A stretch of DNA of 64,000 bases from Pseudomonas fluorescens (GTDB lineage Bacteria; Pseudomonadota; Gammaproteobacteria; Pseudomonadales; Pseudomonadaceae): NCBI RefSeq assembly GCF_902497625.1, contig NZ_CABVGX010000033.1, positions 1 through 64,000 on the forward strand, in the 5' to 3' direction. Under the pieces are notes generated by a model. The model saw only the letters and a list, made by a program, of their open reading frames with translations, did not search any database and was not told the DNA's origin. The position numbers and the translations under genes are program-made. This document shows, piece by piece, positions 36,370-44,279 of this stretch. Position 1 is the stretch's first letter; every line of letters starts with the position of its first letter.

Positions 36370-36393
36370 GCACTCCCCAACTGTGGGGACTGC
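36370..36393. other. perfect hairpin in non-coding region
   Basis: GCA-C-TCCCCA-ACTG-TGGGGA-C-TGC, a 9-bp stem with one C:C mismatch. It lies upstream of the EPS promoter. There is no U-run on either side, so it is more like an operator or structured RNA than a terminator. The rest of 36156-36544 holds no recognised gene and is unusually AT-rich. Confidence 0.5.
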
Positions 36394-36544
36394 ACCTTAT
36401 TGGTGAGCGAACCCAGTCACTTAATGAATAGGTGTACGGGTTCATGGCGCACACTGTACAGCATAGTCTGGCAGTGTCGATTCTGGCGTCAGTGCGACAG
36501 GGCTGCCTGATCACTGAGTTGCGGCAAAATTCGAACGAAAGAAA

Positions 36545-36569
36545 GCCCGGCTCCTTGCAGGAACCGGGC
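36545..36569 (-). terminator. rho-independent terminator of the isochorismatase-like gene
   Basis: Stem GCCCGGCTCC / GGAACCGGGC (one mismatch) with loop TTGCA; on the minus strand it is followed by TTTCTTTC. It lies 21 bases after the stop codon of the minus-strand gene. Confidence 0.85.
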
Positions 36570-36589
36570 GTCGTACATCTGAGCCGAGA

Positions 36590-37216
36590 TTACACCTGGC
36601 GCGCAACCATTGCCGAGTAGCTGTTCATCAGGTTGCGATAGTTCGGGATGCGCTGGGACAGCAGGTTGCCCAGGCCCTCGATGTCGTTGCGCCAGTCGCC
36701 TTGCAGCTCACAGGCTACCGAGAACCAGTTCATCATTTGCGCCCCAGCTTGGGTCATGCGGTTCCATGCAGCCTGCTGCACGCTGGTGTTGAATGTGCCC
36801 GAGGAGTCTGTGACCACAAACACTTCAAACCCTTCGGCCAGTGCGGACAGCGTCGGGAAGGTCACGCAGACGTCAGTCACCACACCGGCAATGATCAGCT
36901 GTTTACGACCAGTGGCCTTGATGGCTTTGACGAAGTCTTCGTTGTCCCAGGCGTTGATCTGGCCAGGACGGGCAATGTATGGAGCATCCGGGAACATCTC
37001 TTTCAACTCTGGAACCAGCGGACCATTAGGACCTTGTTCGAAACTGGTGGTGAGGATGGTCGGCAGCGCGAAAAATTTGGCTACGTCAGCCAGGGCCAGC
37101 ACGTTGTTCTTGAACTCGTTGGGCGAGAAGTCCTGTACCAGCGAGATCAGACCGGTCTGGTGGTCGATCATCAGGACTACGGCGTCATCTTTGTTCAGGC
37201 GGTTGTAAGTGGTCAT
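36590..37216 (-). CDS. isochorismatase-like cysteine hydrolase (YcaC-like)
   Basis: A 208-residue hydrolase. Catalytic triad elements are MIDHQTGL (Asp), an interior ATGRKQLIIAGVVTDVCVTFPTLSAL (Lys and nucleophilic Cys), with the cis-peptide before the Cys region. Sequence and length match E. coli YcaC-type proteins, whose natural substrate is unknown; isochorismate specificity is not implied. It is a cytoplasmic single gene with its own terminator. The start ATG at 37216 has AAGGAATTC upstream. Confidence 0.88.
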   Translation of the reverse strand: MTTYNRLNKDDAVVLMIDHQTGLISLVQDFSPNEFKNNVLALADVAKFFALPTILTTSFEQGPNGPLVPELKEMFPDAPYIARPGQINAWDNEDFVKAIKATGRKQLIIAGVVTDVCVTFPTLSALAEGFEVFVVTDSSGTFNTSVQQAAWNRMTQAGAQMMNWFSVACELQGDWRNDIEGLGNLLSQRIPNYRNLMNSYSAMVARQV

Positions 37217-37342
37217 GGTGAATTCCTTTATCGAGTGGGTTGGCTGTCGTTCAACATGGGCTCAGATTAAGGAAGTCCTGCGAGACGATAAAGGGGCTGA
37301 AAACGGTTTGACTGTCCACTATAACGGGACAATGGCTCAGGT

Positions 37343-38037
37343 TCATTGCATCGGCAAAACGACCGCGAATTTTGTCCCGGTCTTGGTCGCCGAGGACACT
37401 TCGATGCAGCCGCCATGTGCGCCAACGATCTGATCGGCAATGAACAGACCCAAACCAAGGCTGGAATAGGGCCCGTGATCAATCGACGCTTGCGGCGAAT
37501 AACGTCCCATTGGATTGAAGATGAACGGCAGGACCTCTACCGGTATCACGGTGCCACTGTTGTGAACGCTGAACAGCAGCTTGTCTGCGGTGACTTCCAG
37601 CGTGACTGTAACGGGCTCGCGACCATCGCCGTGCTGCACGGCGTTATTGATCAGATTGGAAAACATCTGCTCCAGCCGATCGCCGGCGTACCAGCCTTCG
37701 CCCGTTTCATCCAGTGACTGATCACGCTCGCGCGCAACGCGCGGAACTCCGACACCAGTTGATCTATGGTGAACCCGGACATCAACCGGGTAATGGCGTG
37801 TGACTTGGCTGCGGTTTCATCCTCCGACACGCCATGCCCCCGGGATTTGCTGACCTGTTCCTGCGCGGTCTGCTCTGTCTGCAAATCCGCCGCAATGGTG
37901 CGCAACATCAGTTCGGCATGGTCACGCAATGCCTCGGTATCGAGTGGCTTGCCCGGGGCGTCCATGGTCCGGGCGAAGTTTTCCCATTCCTGGACGATGG
38001 CTTCGATATTTTCGAGGATGAAACCGGATAATCGCAT
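37343..38037 (-). pseudogene. decayed sensor histidine kinase (H-box region deleted, frameshifted)
   Basis: The 5' part (ATG at 38037, reading MRLSGFILENIEAIVQEWENF to VSEFRALRASVI) is the RsbRD-like N-terminal sensor region. The 3' part (from GWYAGDRLEQMFSNLINNAVQHG to the end) is an HATPase_c domain with LGLGLFIADQIVGAHGG. In intact relatives more than 100 residues including the phospho-accepting H-box lie between them; here they are missing, and the two parts are in different frames, with the junction near 37700-37725. The gene cannot make a working kinase. A recent deletion is likely because both flanks are otherwise well preserved. Confidence 0.8.
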
Positions 38038-38215
38038 GGCAGTCCAAACCTGAACGTTCAACCGCGCATCATGCTGGCTCGATTGTTCAGTAGAGCATCA
38101 ATCGTGCCCGCACGGTCAGAAACGTCGGTCGGTGACTTCTGACTCGTTCAAACCCCGCCATGACGCTGATGCTCATTCAAGCCCCGTCGGTTAAATGCAG
38201 GTCAATTATGAGCGT

Positions 38216-38435
38216 TTATAATCGGGCCACGCATTTGATCTCGATCATGGCGGTGGACACGCCAAGCGCGACCACCTCCACCAGCGTTTGAGCAACCTGC
38301 GGTTCTTCACCATAGGCTTCGGCGCGAATCGCAAACAGTTCGTCCGCACGTGACGGCCTTGGCAAGTTCGTTTTGCGAGCTGAATGCAATGGCCCAGGTC
38401 GTCCCCGTTCGTAATGCTTACTTCAGTGCTGGATC
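38216..38435 (-). pseudogene. RidA/YjgF-family remnant (C-terminal)
   Basis: Minus-strand translation ending at a TAA (38216-38218) reads ADELFAIRAEAYGEE, then PQVAQTLVEVVALGVST and AMIEIKCVARL. The TLVEV...IEI block is the conserved C-terminus of Rid/YjgF enamine deaminases. Upstream, GDDLGHCIQLAK continues in another frame, so at least one frameshift is present, and no intact N-terminal half is found. It is wedged between the decayed kinase and the cytochrome gene. Confidence 0.6.
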
Positions 38436-40775
38436 CTTGGGATTGATTTTTTTCCACGCTTGCATCACTGCCTGAGCTTTCGGCTCCTGCCCGCTGTCGA
38501 GGTAATACTGGATCAACGATAGACGCGCATTTCTGTTTGCGGGCTGTACTTTCAGCAGACGCTCCAGTTCCTCGCAGGCTTGATCCACTTTGCCGCTCCC
38601 ATGCAGGGCCACCGCCAGCACATAACCGTATTGCGCGTTCTGCGGCTCCAGTTGCGCGGCTTTCTCCAAAGGCGTCATGGCGGCGGCCGCGTTACCGGCG
38701 CGAATCAGCGCCAATCCTTGGGCGTGCTGCAGCAACGCTGCGTCTGGATGTTGTTGCAGAGCGCTGGCCAGCAATTGCTGCGCTTGCGAGCTTCGCCCGC
38801 CAGCCTCCAGCCATTGCACCAGCGTGACCAGCGCCGGAAAAAAGTCCGGATCGCGTTTGAGCGCAGTGCGCAGCAGACCTTCAACTTCCGAACGGTGGCC
38901 ACTGGCCTGATACAACATCGCCAGATTCAGGTTGGCCTCTGCGCGCTCCGCCACGCTTTTTTGCACGGCCTCGTATTCACCGATCGCCGCCTGCCAATTG
39001 GCTTGTGCCGCGCCGAGGCCATTGATGCCGACACTCAGCAGCTCCCACGCCGCCGCGATGCGCACGGCCTTGACCGGATCTGCCAGTAACGGCGTGAGCA
39101 ACGGCGCGCGCTCCGGCGGTAGGAGAAACGCACTGATCGCGCGCACTGCGCTTTCGCGTACTTCGGGCGCGGTGTTGCGAAGCGCCTCGGTCGCCCGCGT
39201 GAGCGCCTGTTCGCTGGGGTATAGCGGCAGCTCAGCGAGCAACGTGGCGCGTCGAATCGCCGGCAGATCACTGTGTTGCAGCTGTTCATCAAGGGCTTGC
39301 GCTGCGCCCGGCTGGCCATTGCGGATCAACCACAGGCTCTCATCGTAACGGGGAGACTGAGGCGCGCTGGAGGCGTTCCATGTTTTGAACTGGGCCGTGA
39401 TTTTATCACCCGCCTTGCCTTGGTGGCAGGTGAGGCACGCGTCCGGTGTGCCGAGTTTTTGCGCCCGCTCCGGGTTCGGGATGCTGAAGCTGTGGTCGTG
39501 GCGAAAGTCGTTGCCCATGTAAAACCTGCCGGGCATGTGGCAATCCACGCATTGCGACCCGGGTGTACCGGCAGCGTGACGGGTGTGTTCGATGGAGTCG
39601 TAGTTCTTCGCTTGCAGGCCCTGGCCGTCTACGCCTGCGACCCGGGTCTGGCCGGCGCTGTTGTGGCATTGCAGGCACACGCCGTTGCCGGGGGCTTTCA
39701 GTTCATTGCTGTGCGGGTTGTGGCAATTGCTGCAACGCACACCTTTGTCAAACATTTTGCTCTGGGCAAACGAGCCGTGCTCGAAAACTTCGTCCTTGAT
39801 TTTGCCATCCAGTGCATAGAGTTCACGCGTCAGCGTGCTGGGCAGGTAATCATCCATGAGCCGCTTGCCGACGGTGAAACCGTCACCCAATGGCGCCCGG
39901 CGCGCGTGGCAGCGAGCGCAGGTTTCGATCTCGACGGTGGAGTCCTTGTCCTTAAGGTCCACGGCAAAGCCGGCATGGATCAAATCGGTTTTTTTCGCCG
40001 ACCATTCGAGGTGATTCGAGGCCGCGCCATGGCAGGCCTGGCAGCCTACGCCCAGGCTGTTCCAGCGACTGGCGAAGGTCCCGGAGTTGGCGTCGAAATT
40101 GCGCTTGAACCCGGTGGTGTGACATTCCACGCACATGAAGTTGGCGTTCTGGCTCGGCTTGCTCCAGTGCAGTGGGTTCTTGAAATTCACGCCCTGACCG
40201 GCATACAGGTGAAACCAGCGATGTTTTTCCGTATCCCACGCCACGCCCAAGGCTTGCAAGCGACCTTCGCCGACTTCGATCAGGTATTGCTGCAACGGCG
40301 CGATGCCAAAGGTGTAGGCCACTTTGAAGTCATTATTCTTGCCATCGAGACCGGGCGTGTTGACCCAGAATTCATCGCCTTTGCGGGAGAAGCGCACGGT
40401 CTCTTTTTCGGCTTTGACCGTGACATTGTTGAAGTCCCCCAGCAGGGTCTGGGCCGTAGCCGGCTGCATCGCCAACTGGTGATGAGAACCCTGCCAGTAT
40501 TTGACCTGCTCACTGTGGCAACGTTGGCATTGCTGTTCGTCGACCATCGTGGCGGGTGTGACCGCCGGTTGTGGCGTGCTGACCGGTGCCGCGACGATAG
40601 CGGCAGGTGGAGCTGCAGGCTTGGGCGTCTCCGGGGCCCGACTCAACAAAAACCAGCCGATGGCAGCGACTGCCGCCAGCAAAACACCGATGGCAACCGG
40701 GTACAGATATCCACCACTTGCTCCGGTAGATGCAAGGGGTCTGGCAGCGACTGCCTTGTTTTCGCGTTTGGGCAT
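38418..40775 (-). CDS. octaheme cytochrome c with C-terminal TPR repeats
   Basis: A protein of about 785 residues, membrane-anchored by an N-terminal helix (YLYPVAIGVLLAAVAAIGWFLL) and facing the periplasm. Eight CxxCH heme sites are visible: CQRCH, CVECH, CQACH, CARCH, CSNCH, CLQCH, CVDCH and CLTCH. From about residue 460 the protein changes to HEAT/TPR-like helices (ALKRDPDFFPALVTLVQWLE, AAQLEPQNAQYGYVLAVAL). This doheme/multiheme-plus-TPR plan occurs in proteobacterial electron-transfer proteins of unknown substrate. The ATG at 40775 has GGAAG five bases upstream; another in-frame ATG lies at 40787. The gene appears monocistronic. Confidence 0.85.
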   Translation of the reverse strand: MPKRENKAVAARPLASTGASGGYLYPVAIGVLLAAVAAIGWFLLSRAPETPKPAAPPAAIVAAPVSTPQPAVTPATMVDEQQCQRCHSEQVKYWQGSHHQLAMQPATAQTLLGDFNNVTVKAEKETVRFSRKGDEFWVNTPGLDGKNNDFKVAYTFGIAPLQQYLIEVGEGRLQALGVAWDTEKHRWFHLYAGQGVNFKNPLHWSKPSQNANFMCVECHTTGFKRNFDANSGTFASRWNSLGVGCQACHGAASNHLEWSAKKTDLIHAGFAVDLKDKDSTVEIETCARCHARRAPLGDGFTVGKRLMDDYLPSTLTRELYALDGKIKDEVFEHGSFAQSKMFDKGVRCSNCHNPHSNELKAPGNGVCLQCHNSAGQTRVAGVDGQGLQAKNYDSIEHTRHAAGTPGSQCVDCHMPGRFYMGNDFRHDHSFSIPNPERAQKLGTPDACLTCHQGKAGDKITAQFKTWNASSAPQSPRYDESLWLIRNGQPGAAQALDEQLQHSDLPAIRRATLLAELPLYPSEQALTRATEALRNTAPEVRESAVRAISAFLLPPERAPLLTPLLADPVKAVRIAAAWELLSVGINGLGAAQANWQAAIGEYEAVQKSVAERAEANLNLAMLYQASGHRSEVEGLLRTALKRDPDFFPALVTLVQWLEAGGRSSQAQQLLASALQQHPDAALLQHAQGLALIRAGNAAAAMTPLEKAAQLEPQNAQYGYVLAVALHGSGKVDQACEELERLLKVQPANRNARLSLIQYYLDSGQEPKAQAVMQAWKKINPKDPALK

Positions 40776-41241
40776 TGCGACTTCCATAGTCCTGGTGCGG
40801 GGCGAGCAAAAGGCTGTCGATGAGCCTATACCGACTTCCTGCAAGGCGTCACGCACCGTTTCTTGCTGAAACGCCGAGTGATTTTACCGGCGTCAGCAGG
40901 CAATCGCACCGAGCGTGTTCGCCGTGTACGGCTGACCGCCGCTTTTTCCGGTATCAGCAGTCAGGGGCCGCAGCAGCATCGGCTGAGTACAGGTTTGTGT
41001 AGGCTGCAGGCATGGTGTCGGGAGCAGGTCCCGTAGGGGCAAGCTTGCTCGAATTGCGGAGTATCGGTGGCTGGGCGCAGATCACCGGCCACAACACGAT
41101 TTTCGTGGACGACAGAGATCCGTTGCGGCATGGTTTTCAACTTGCCTGATACGGGGTGAACGACTGACTTCAGCCGTCCCGGCCAGACCCTGGGTCAGGG
41201 CAGGATGATCACTTGCGCGCGGCTGATGTCACGGGAGCAAC
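40776..41241. other. non-coding region between cytochrome and azlC genes
   Basis: About 466 bases between divergent genes. It contains a degenerate REP near 41020-41055 (GGGGCAAGCTTGCTCG) and a small inverted repeat GACCCTGGGTC near 41190. No gene is recognised. Confidence 0.6.
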
Positions 41242-41976
41242 ATGACTTACCGAACAGGAACAGAAGCTTTCTTACATGGGGTCCGCACGCTCATTCCGTT
41301 AACGCCCGGCGTCATTCCCTTCGGCCTGGTCACCGGCGTTCTGGCGATCGAACTGGGCATGTCGCCGGGTATGAGCATCGGCATGACGCTGTTGTTCTAC
41401 TCGGGTTCGGCGCAGCTGGTGGCCCTGCAGCTTCTGCACAATGGTGCCCTGCCAGCCGCGATTATCGCCACTGCCCTGATCATCAATTCGCGCTTCATCA
41501 TGTACAGCGCTTCGCTGGCTCCCTACCTGCACCATTTACCTCGTCGCTGGACCTGGCCCGTGTCCTACATGCTGTCCGACCAGTCCTACGCACTGTGCAG
41601 CCTGAAATTCCTGTCCGGAGAACCGGGCCGATTTGCGCCGCATTTTTTTGCCGGTACGGCGATTGCGATGTGGCTGACCTGGCAGCTTTCGGTGATTGTT
41701 GGTGTGTTTCTGGGCGCCAGCATCCCGCCGACGTGGTCGCTGAGCTTTGCCGTGCCGCTGTCGTTCCTGGCGCTGCTGGTTCCAAATATTCGCAGCGCGC
41801 CGACCTTGGGCGCCGCTGCGGTGGGCGGCCTGATTGCGGTGATGGCGGTTAATCTGCCCTACAACCTGGGTTTGGTTACCGCTTCAATCGGCGGAGTTCT
41901 TGCCGGCCTGGTGATTGAAAGCATTCGCGAAAAAAACGGCGAGCAGCACCTGGATAATCAGGAAGACCGTCCATGA
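41242..41976 (+). CDS. azlC: AzlC-family branched-chain amino acid exporter, large subunit
   Basis: A 244-residue inner-membrane protein. The family signature GVIPFGLVTGVLAIELGMSPG, LLFYSGSAQLVALQLL and INSRFIMYSASLAPYL lie in the first half, followed by DQSYALC and two more pairs of helices. Together with AzlD it exports branched-chain amino acids and analogues, driven by the membrane potential. It overlaps the azlD gene by 4 bp (ATGA). Confidence 0.93.
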   Translation: MTYRTGTEAFLHGVRTLIPLTPGVIPFGLVTGVLAIELGMSPGMSIGMTLLFYSGSAQLVALQLLHNGALPAAIIATALIINSRFIMYSASLAPYLHHLPRRWTWPVSYMLSDQSYALCSLKFLSGEPGRFAPHFFAGTAIAMWLTWQLSVIVGVFLGASIPPTWSLSFAVPLSFLALLVPNIRSAPTLGAAAVGGLIAVMAVNLPYNLGLVTASIGGVLAGLVIESIREKNGEQHLDNQEDRP

Positions 41977-42296
41977 GTGATCTGGCGTTGTGGGGCGTGT
42001 TCCTGGCGGTCGGCGTCGGGACTTTCATCATGCGTCTTTCGTTCATCGAGCTTCACGGGCGCTGGCGAATTCCCCTGCTGCTGAGTAGGGCATTGGTGTA
42101 TGTGCCGGCGAGTGTGCTGGCAGCGCTGGTGTTACCTGCGGTGGTGTATCCGCCGGGCCAGGGTCAATTTGCCGTCGATAATCCTCAGATACCCGCAGCC
42201 ATCCTGGCTGCGTGGGTCGCCTGGAAAACCCGAAGCACAGTGCTGACACTCGTTGCAGGAATGGCAGCGCTGTGGGGTATCAAACTCATGCTTTGA
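41973..42296 (+). CDS. azlD: AzlD-family exporter small subunit
   Basis: A 107-residue membrane protein with four predicted helices. It shows the AzlD start WGVFLAVGVGTFIMRLSF, then LLSRALVYVPASVLAALVLPAVVYP and PAAILAAWVAWKTRSTVLTLVAGMAALWGIKLML. It forms the exporter with AzlC and is translationally coupled to it. A short GC hairpin (GCAGGG/CCCTGC, 42334-42350) follows and could end the transcript. Confidence 0.92.
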   Translation: MSDLALWGVFLAVGVGTFIMRLSFIELHGRWRIPLLLSRALVYVPASVLAALVLPAVVYPPGQGQFAVDNPQIPAAILAAWVAWKTRSTVLTLVAGMAALWGIKLML

Positions 42297-42393
42297 TGAA
42301 GGCCAACCCAGATGTCAAGCCACACTTTTGGTGGCAGGGCGTGCCCCTGCAATAGGTGCACGCCGACTCAGGCGTATTCGCTTTTTGCTCTGG

Positions 42394-43746
42394 CTATCGG
42401 TGCTTGGGTGTACGCCGTAGCACACCCCAGACAACCCCCACTATTGCTGCAGCACTTGAAGCGCACAGCACGCTGAGCTTTGCCGCCGCCAGCAGGGCGG
42501 CATCGTTGAAAGCCAGCGACGCAATGAAGATCGACATGGTAAAGCCGATACCGGCGAGCAGGCCAACGAGGACGATGCCAGACCAGGTCACGCCGGTGGG
42601 CAGCTCACAGCATTTCATTTTGACGAGCAGGCACGAGGCCAAAATCACCCCTACAGGCTTGCCGACTACCAGTGCCAGCGCCACCGCGATGAAGACATGC
42701 TGGGACAGTGCGTTGCCAAGATCGGCGCCGGCGAAGCTCACTCCCGCGTTGGCCAACGCGAACAGCGGCATGATGCAGAATGCCACCCATGGATGAAGTG
42801 CCATTTGAATACGCTGTACCGGAGACAGCATCTCGCGCTGAGCTTGAAGGAGTTCTTTCAGTGGCTTGGCGACCGATTGATCGGGAGCATCCCTGGAGGA
42901 GAATCTGTCCAGCAGATCGTGGAAACTTCTCTGGATCATATCCAATGGTCGTTCCTTCATAGGCATTGAACGCACCGGACTCATCAACCCGAGAATCACG
43001 CCCGCCAGGGTCGGATGCACACCCGTTTTCAGCAATCCATACCAGATGATCGCACCCGGCAAGATGTAAAGAGCCATCCTGCTCAGGCCCATTCGCTGGA
43101 ACATCAGCAGCATCAGGATACCGACTGAGGCGATGGCGATTCCTGTGTAGTCCAGGCTGGCGGTGTAGAACACCGCGATGATCAGAATGGCCACGATGTC
43201 ATCGATGATCGCCAGCGCCAGCAACAATACCCTCACGCCTCCGGGGATCGACTTGCCCAGCAAGGCCAGCACGCCCACAGCAAACGCGATATCTGTTGCA
43301 GTCGGCACGGCCCAGCCATTGCTGGCTGCCGTCCCATGGTTGATCGCGATGTAGATCAGGGCCGGAACCACCACGCCACCGAGTGCCGCCCCCAGCGGGA
43401 GCAAAGCCATCTTGAAGCTGGCCAGAGCGCCATCATGGATTTCCTGACGAATCTCCGCACCGACGACCAGAAAGAAGATGGTCATGAGGCCGTCATTGAC
43501 CAGGAAATGAAGGGAACGCGAGACGCTGACGTCACCGTAACCAAGGGTGATCTGCGTGTGCCACAGGTGTTCGTAGCTCTCGGCAAAGGAACTGTTTGCC
43601 CAGACTAGCGCTGTTATGGCTGCAATCAGCAGCACGATCCCGCTGACAGCTTCGATGTGTGAAAACCGTTCAAGCGCTGCAAGCGCCTTCTCTGTGAGCA
43701 CTTGAGGACGGGGGATGAGGGCAGGCGAAGGCTTATTTTCGGGCAC
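42394..43746 (-). CDS. nhaA: NhaA Na+/H+ antiporter
   Basis: A protein of about 450 residues. NhaA hallmarks are VNDGLMTIFFLVVGAEIRQE, VPTATDIAFAVGVLALLG and ALAIIDDIVAILIIAVFY, with the adjacent ion-binding aspartates equivalent to E. coli Asp163/164, and GKPVGVIL and TMSIFIASLAF near the end. It exchanges Na+ for protons and is active at alkaline pH. A GTG at 43746 (reading VPENKPSP) is preferred because GGAG stands seven bases upstream. A longer GTG start at 43794 adds 16 residues and cannot be excluded. Confidence 0.93.
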   Translation of the reverse strand: MPENKPSPALIPRPQVLTEKALAALERFSHIEAVSGIVLLIAAITALVWANSSFAESYEHLWHTQITLGYGDVSVSRSLHFLVNDGLMTIFFLVVGAEIRQEIHDGALASFKMALLPLGAALGGVVVPALIYIAINHGTAASNGWAVPTATDIAFAVGVLALLGKSIPGGVRVLLLALAIIDDIVAILIIAVFYTASLDYTGIAIASVGILMLLMFQRMGLSRMALYILPGAIIWYGLLKTGVHPTLAGVILGLMSPVRSMPMKERPLDMIQRSFHDLLDRFSSRDAPDQSVAKPLKELLQAQREMLSPVQRIQMALHPWVAFCIMPLFALANAGVSFAGADLGNALSQHVFIAVALALVVGKPVGVILASCLLVKMKCCELPTGVTWSGIVLVGLLAGIGFTMSIFIASLAFNDAALLAAAKLSVLCASSAAAIVGVVWGVLRRTPKHR

Positions 43747-43959
43747 TGGTTTTCTCCGCTGGCGGCCCGACCAACGCTTGAGATTAACCTGCACTGCGCC
43801 TCATGCAGCAGTGCACCCGCCCCGATGGTATGTATGTAACGGGCTGCCTGCAAATCTTTTGACACAAATTTGCCGATCGATTAAGCACTGATCTGCTGCG
43901 CAGTACCGGTGCGCGGGGGTTGAGCGTAGTGCTGGACGGTTGATCACGCCGCGTGGAGA

Positions 43960-44178
43960 TCAGGGTTTGCCTTCCTTGGTTCCCAGCACATCGCGGATGC
44001 TGTCCACCACATTGCTGTCTTTGATCACGTCGTTCAGCCATCCTTCGAGCGGCATGTTGCCCCATTTGATCGCGCGTTCGATCAGATAAGGGACGGGGCT
44101 TTGGGGTTCGGTCTGCTTGAAGAACTGGGCGATGCCCGCCAGCAGGGTGAACGCTTCGTCGCTGCGGGAATGCCTGAA
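43960..44178 (-). pseudogene. TssA (ImpA) C-terminal fragment of a type VI secretion system
   Basis: The minus strand encodes about 71 residues ending in TGA (43960-43962). It reads RHSRSDEAFTLLAGIAQFFK, QTEPQSPVPYLIERAIKWG, NMPLEGWLNDVIKDS and ends LGTKEGKP. This is the conserved C-terminal block of TssA/ImpA proteins (TEPxSPxxYLxERAxxWGxMPLxxWL). There is no start codon and the frame is lost upstream near 44180, so the rest of the gene is gone. It has no other T6SS structural genes beside it. Confidence 0.75.
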
Positions 44179-44279
44179 AATTATAGTGATTATGAAAATC
44201 CCCTGCTTAAAAAATGTATTATGCGCTAAAAGTTAGCATCGTATATTGTGGCTAATCCTTGAGCATTAAAGGTTTTCTG

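Noticed and set aside
36432..36620. 62-residue plus-strand frame
   Set aside because: It crosses the terminator and enters the isochorismatase gene antisense; no RBS or similarity is recognised.
38245..38457. 70-residue minus-strand frame as a separate gene
   Set aside because: Part of it is the out-of-frame piece of the RidA remnant and its start overlaps the cytochrome gene end.
39273..40823. 516-residue plus-strand frame opposite the octaheme cytochrome
   Set aside because: The minus strand encodes eight CxxCH motifs and TPRs; the plus frame has no domain.
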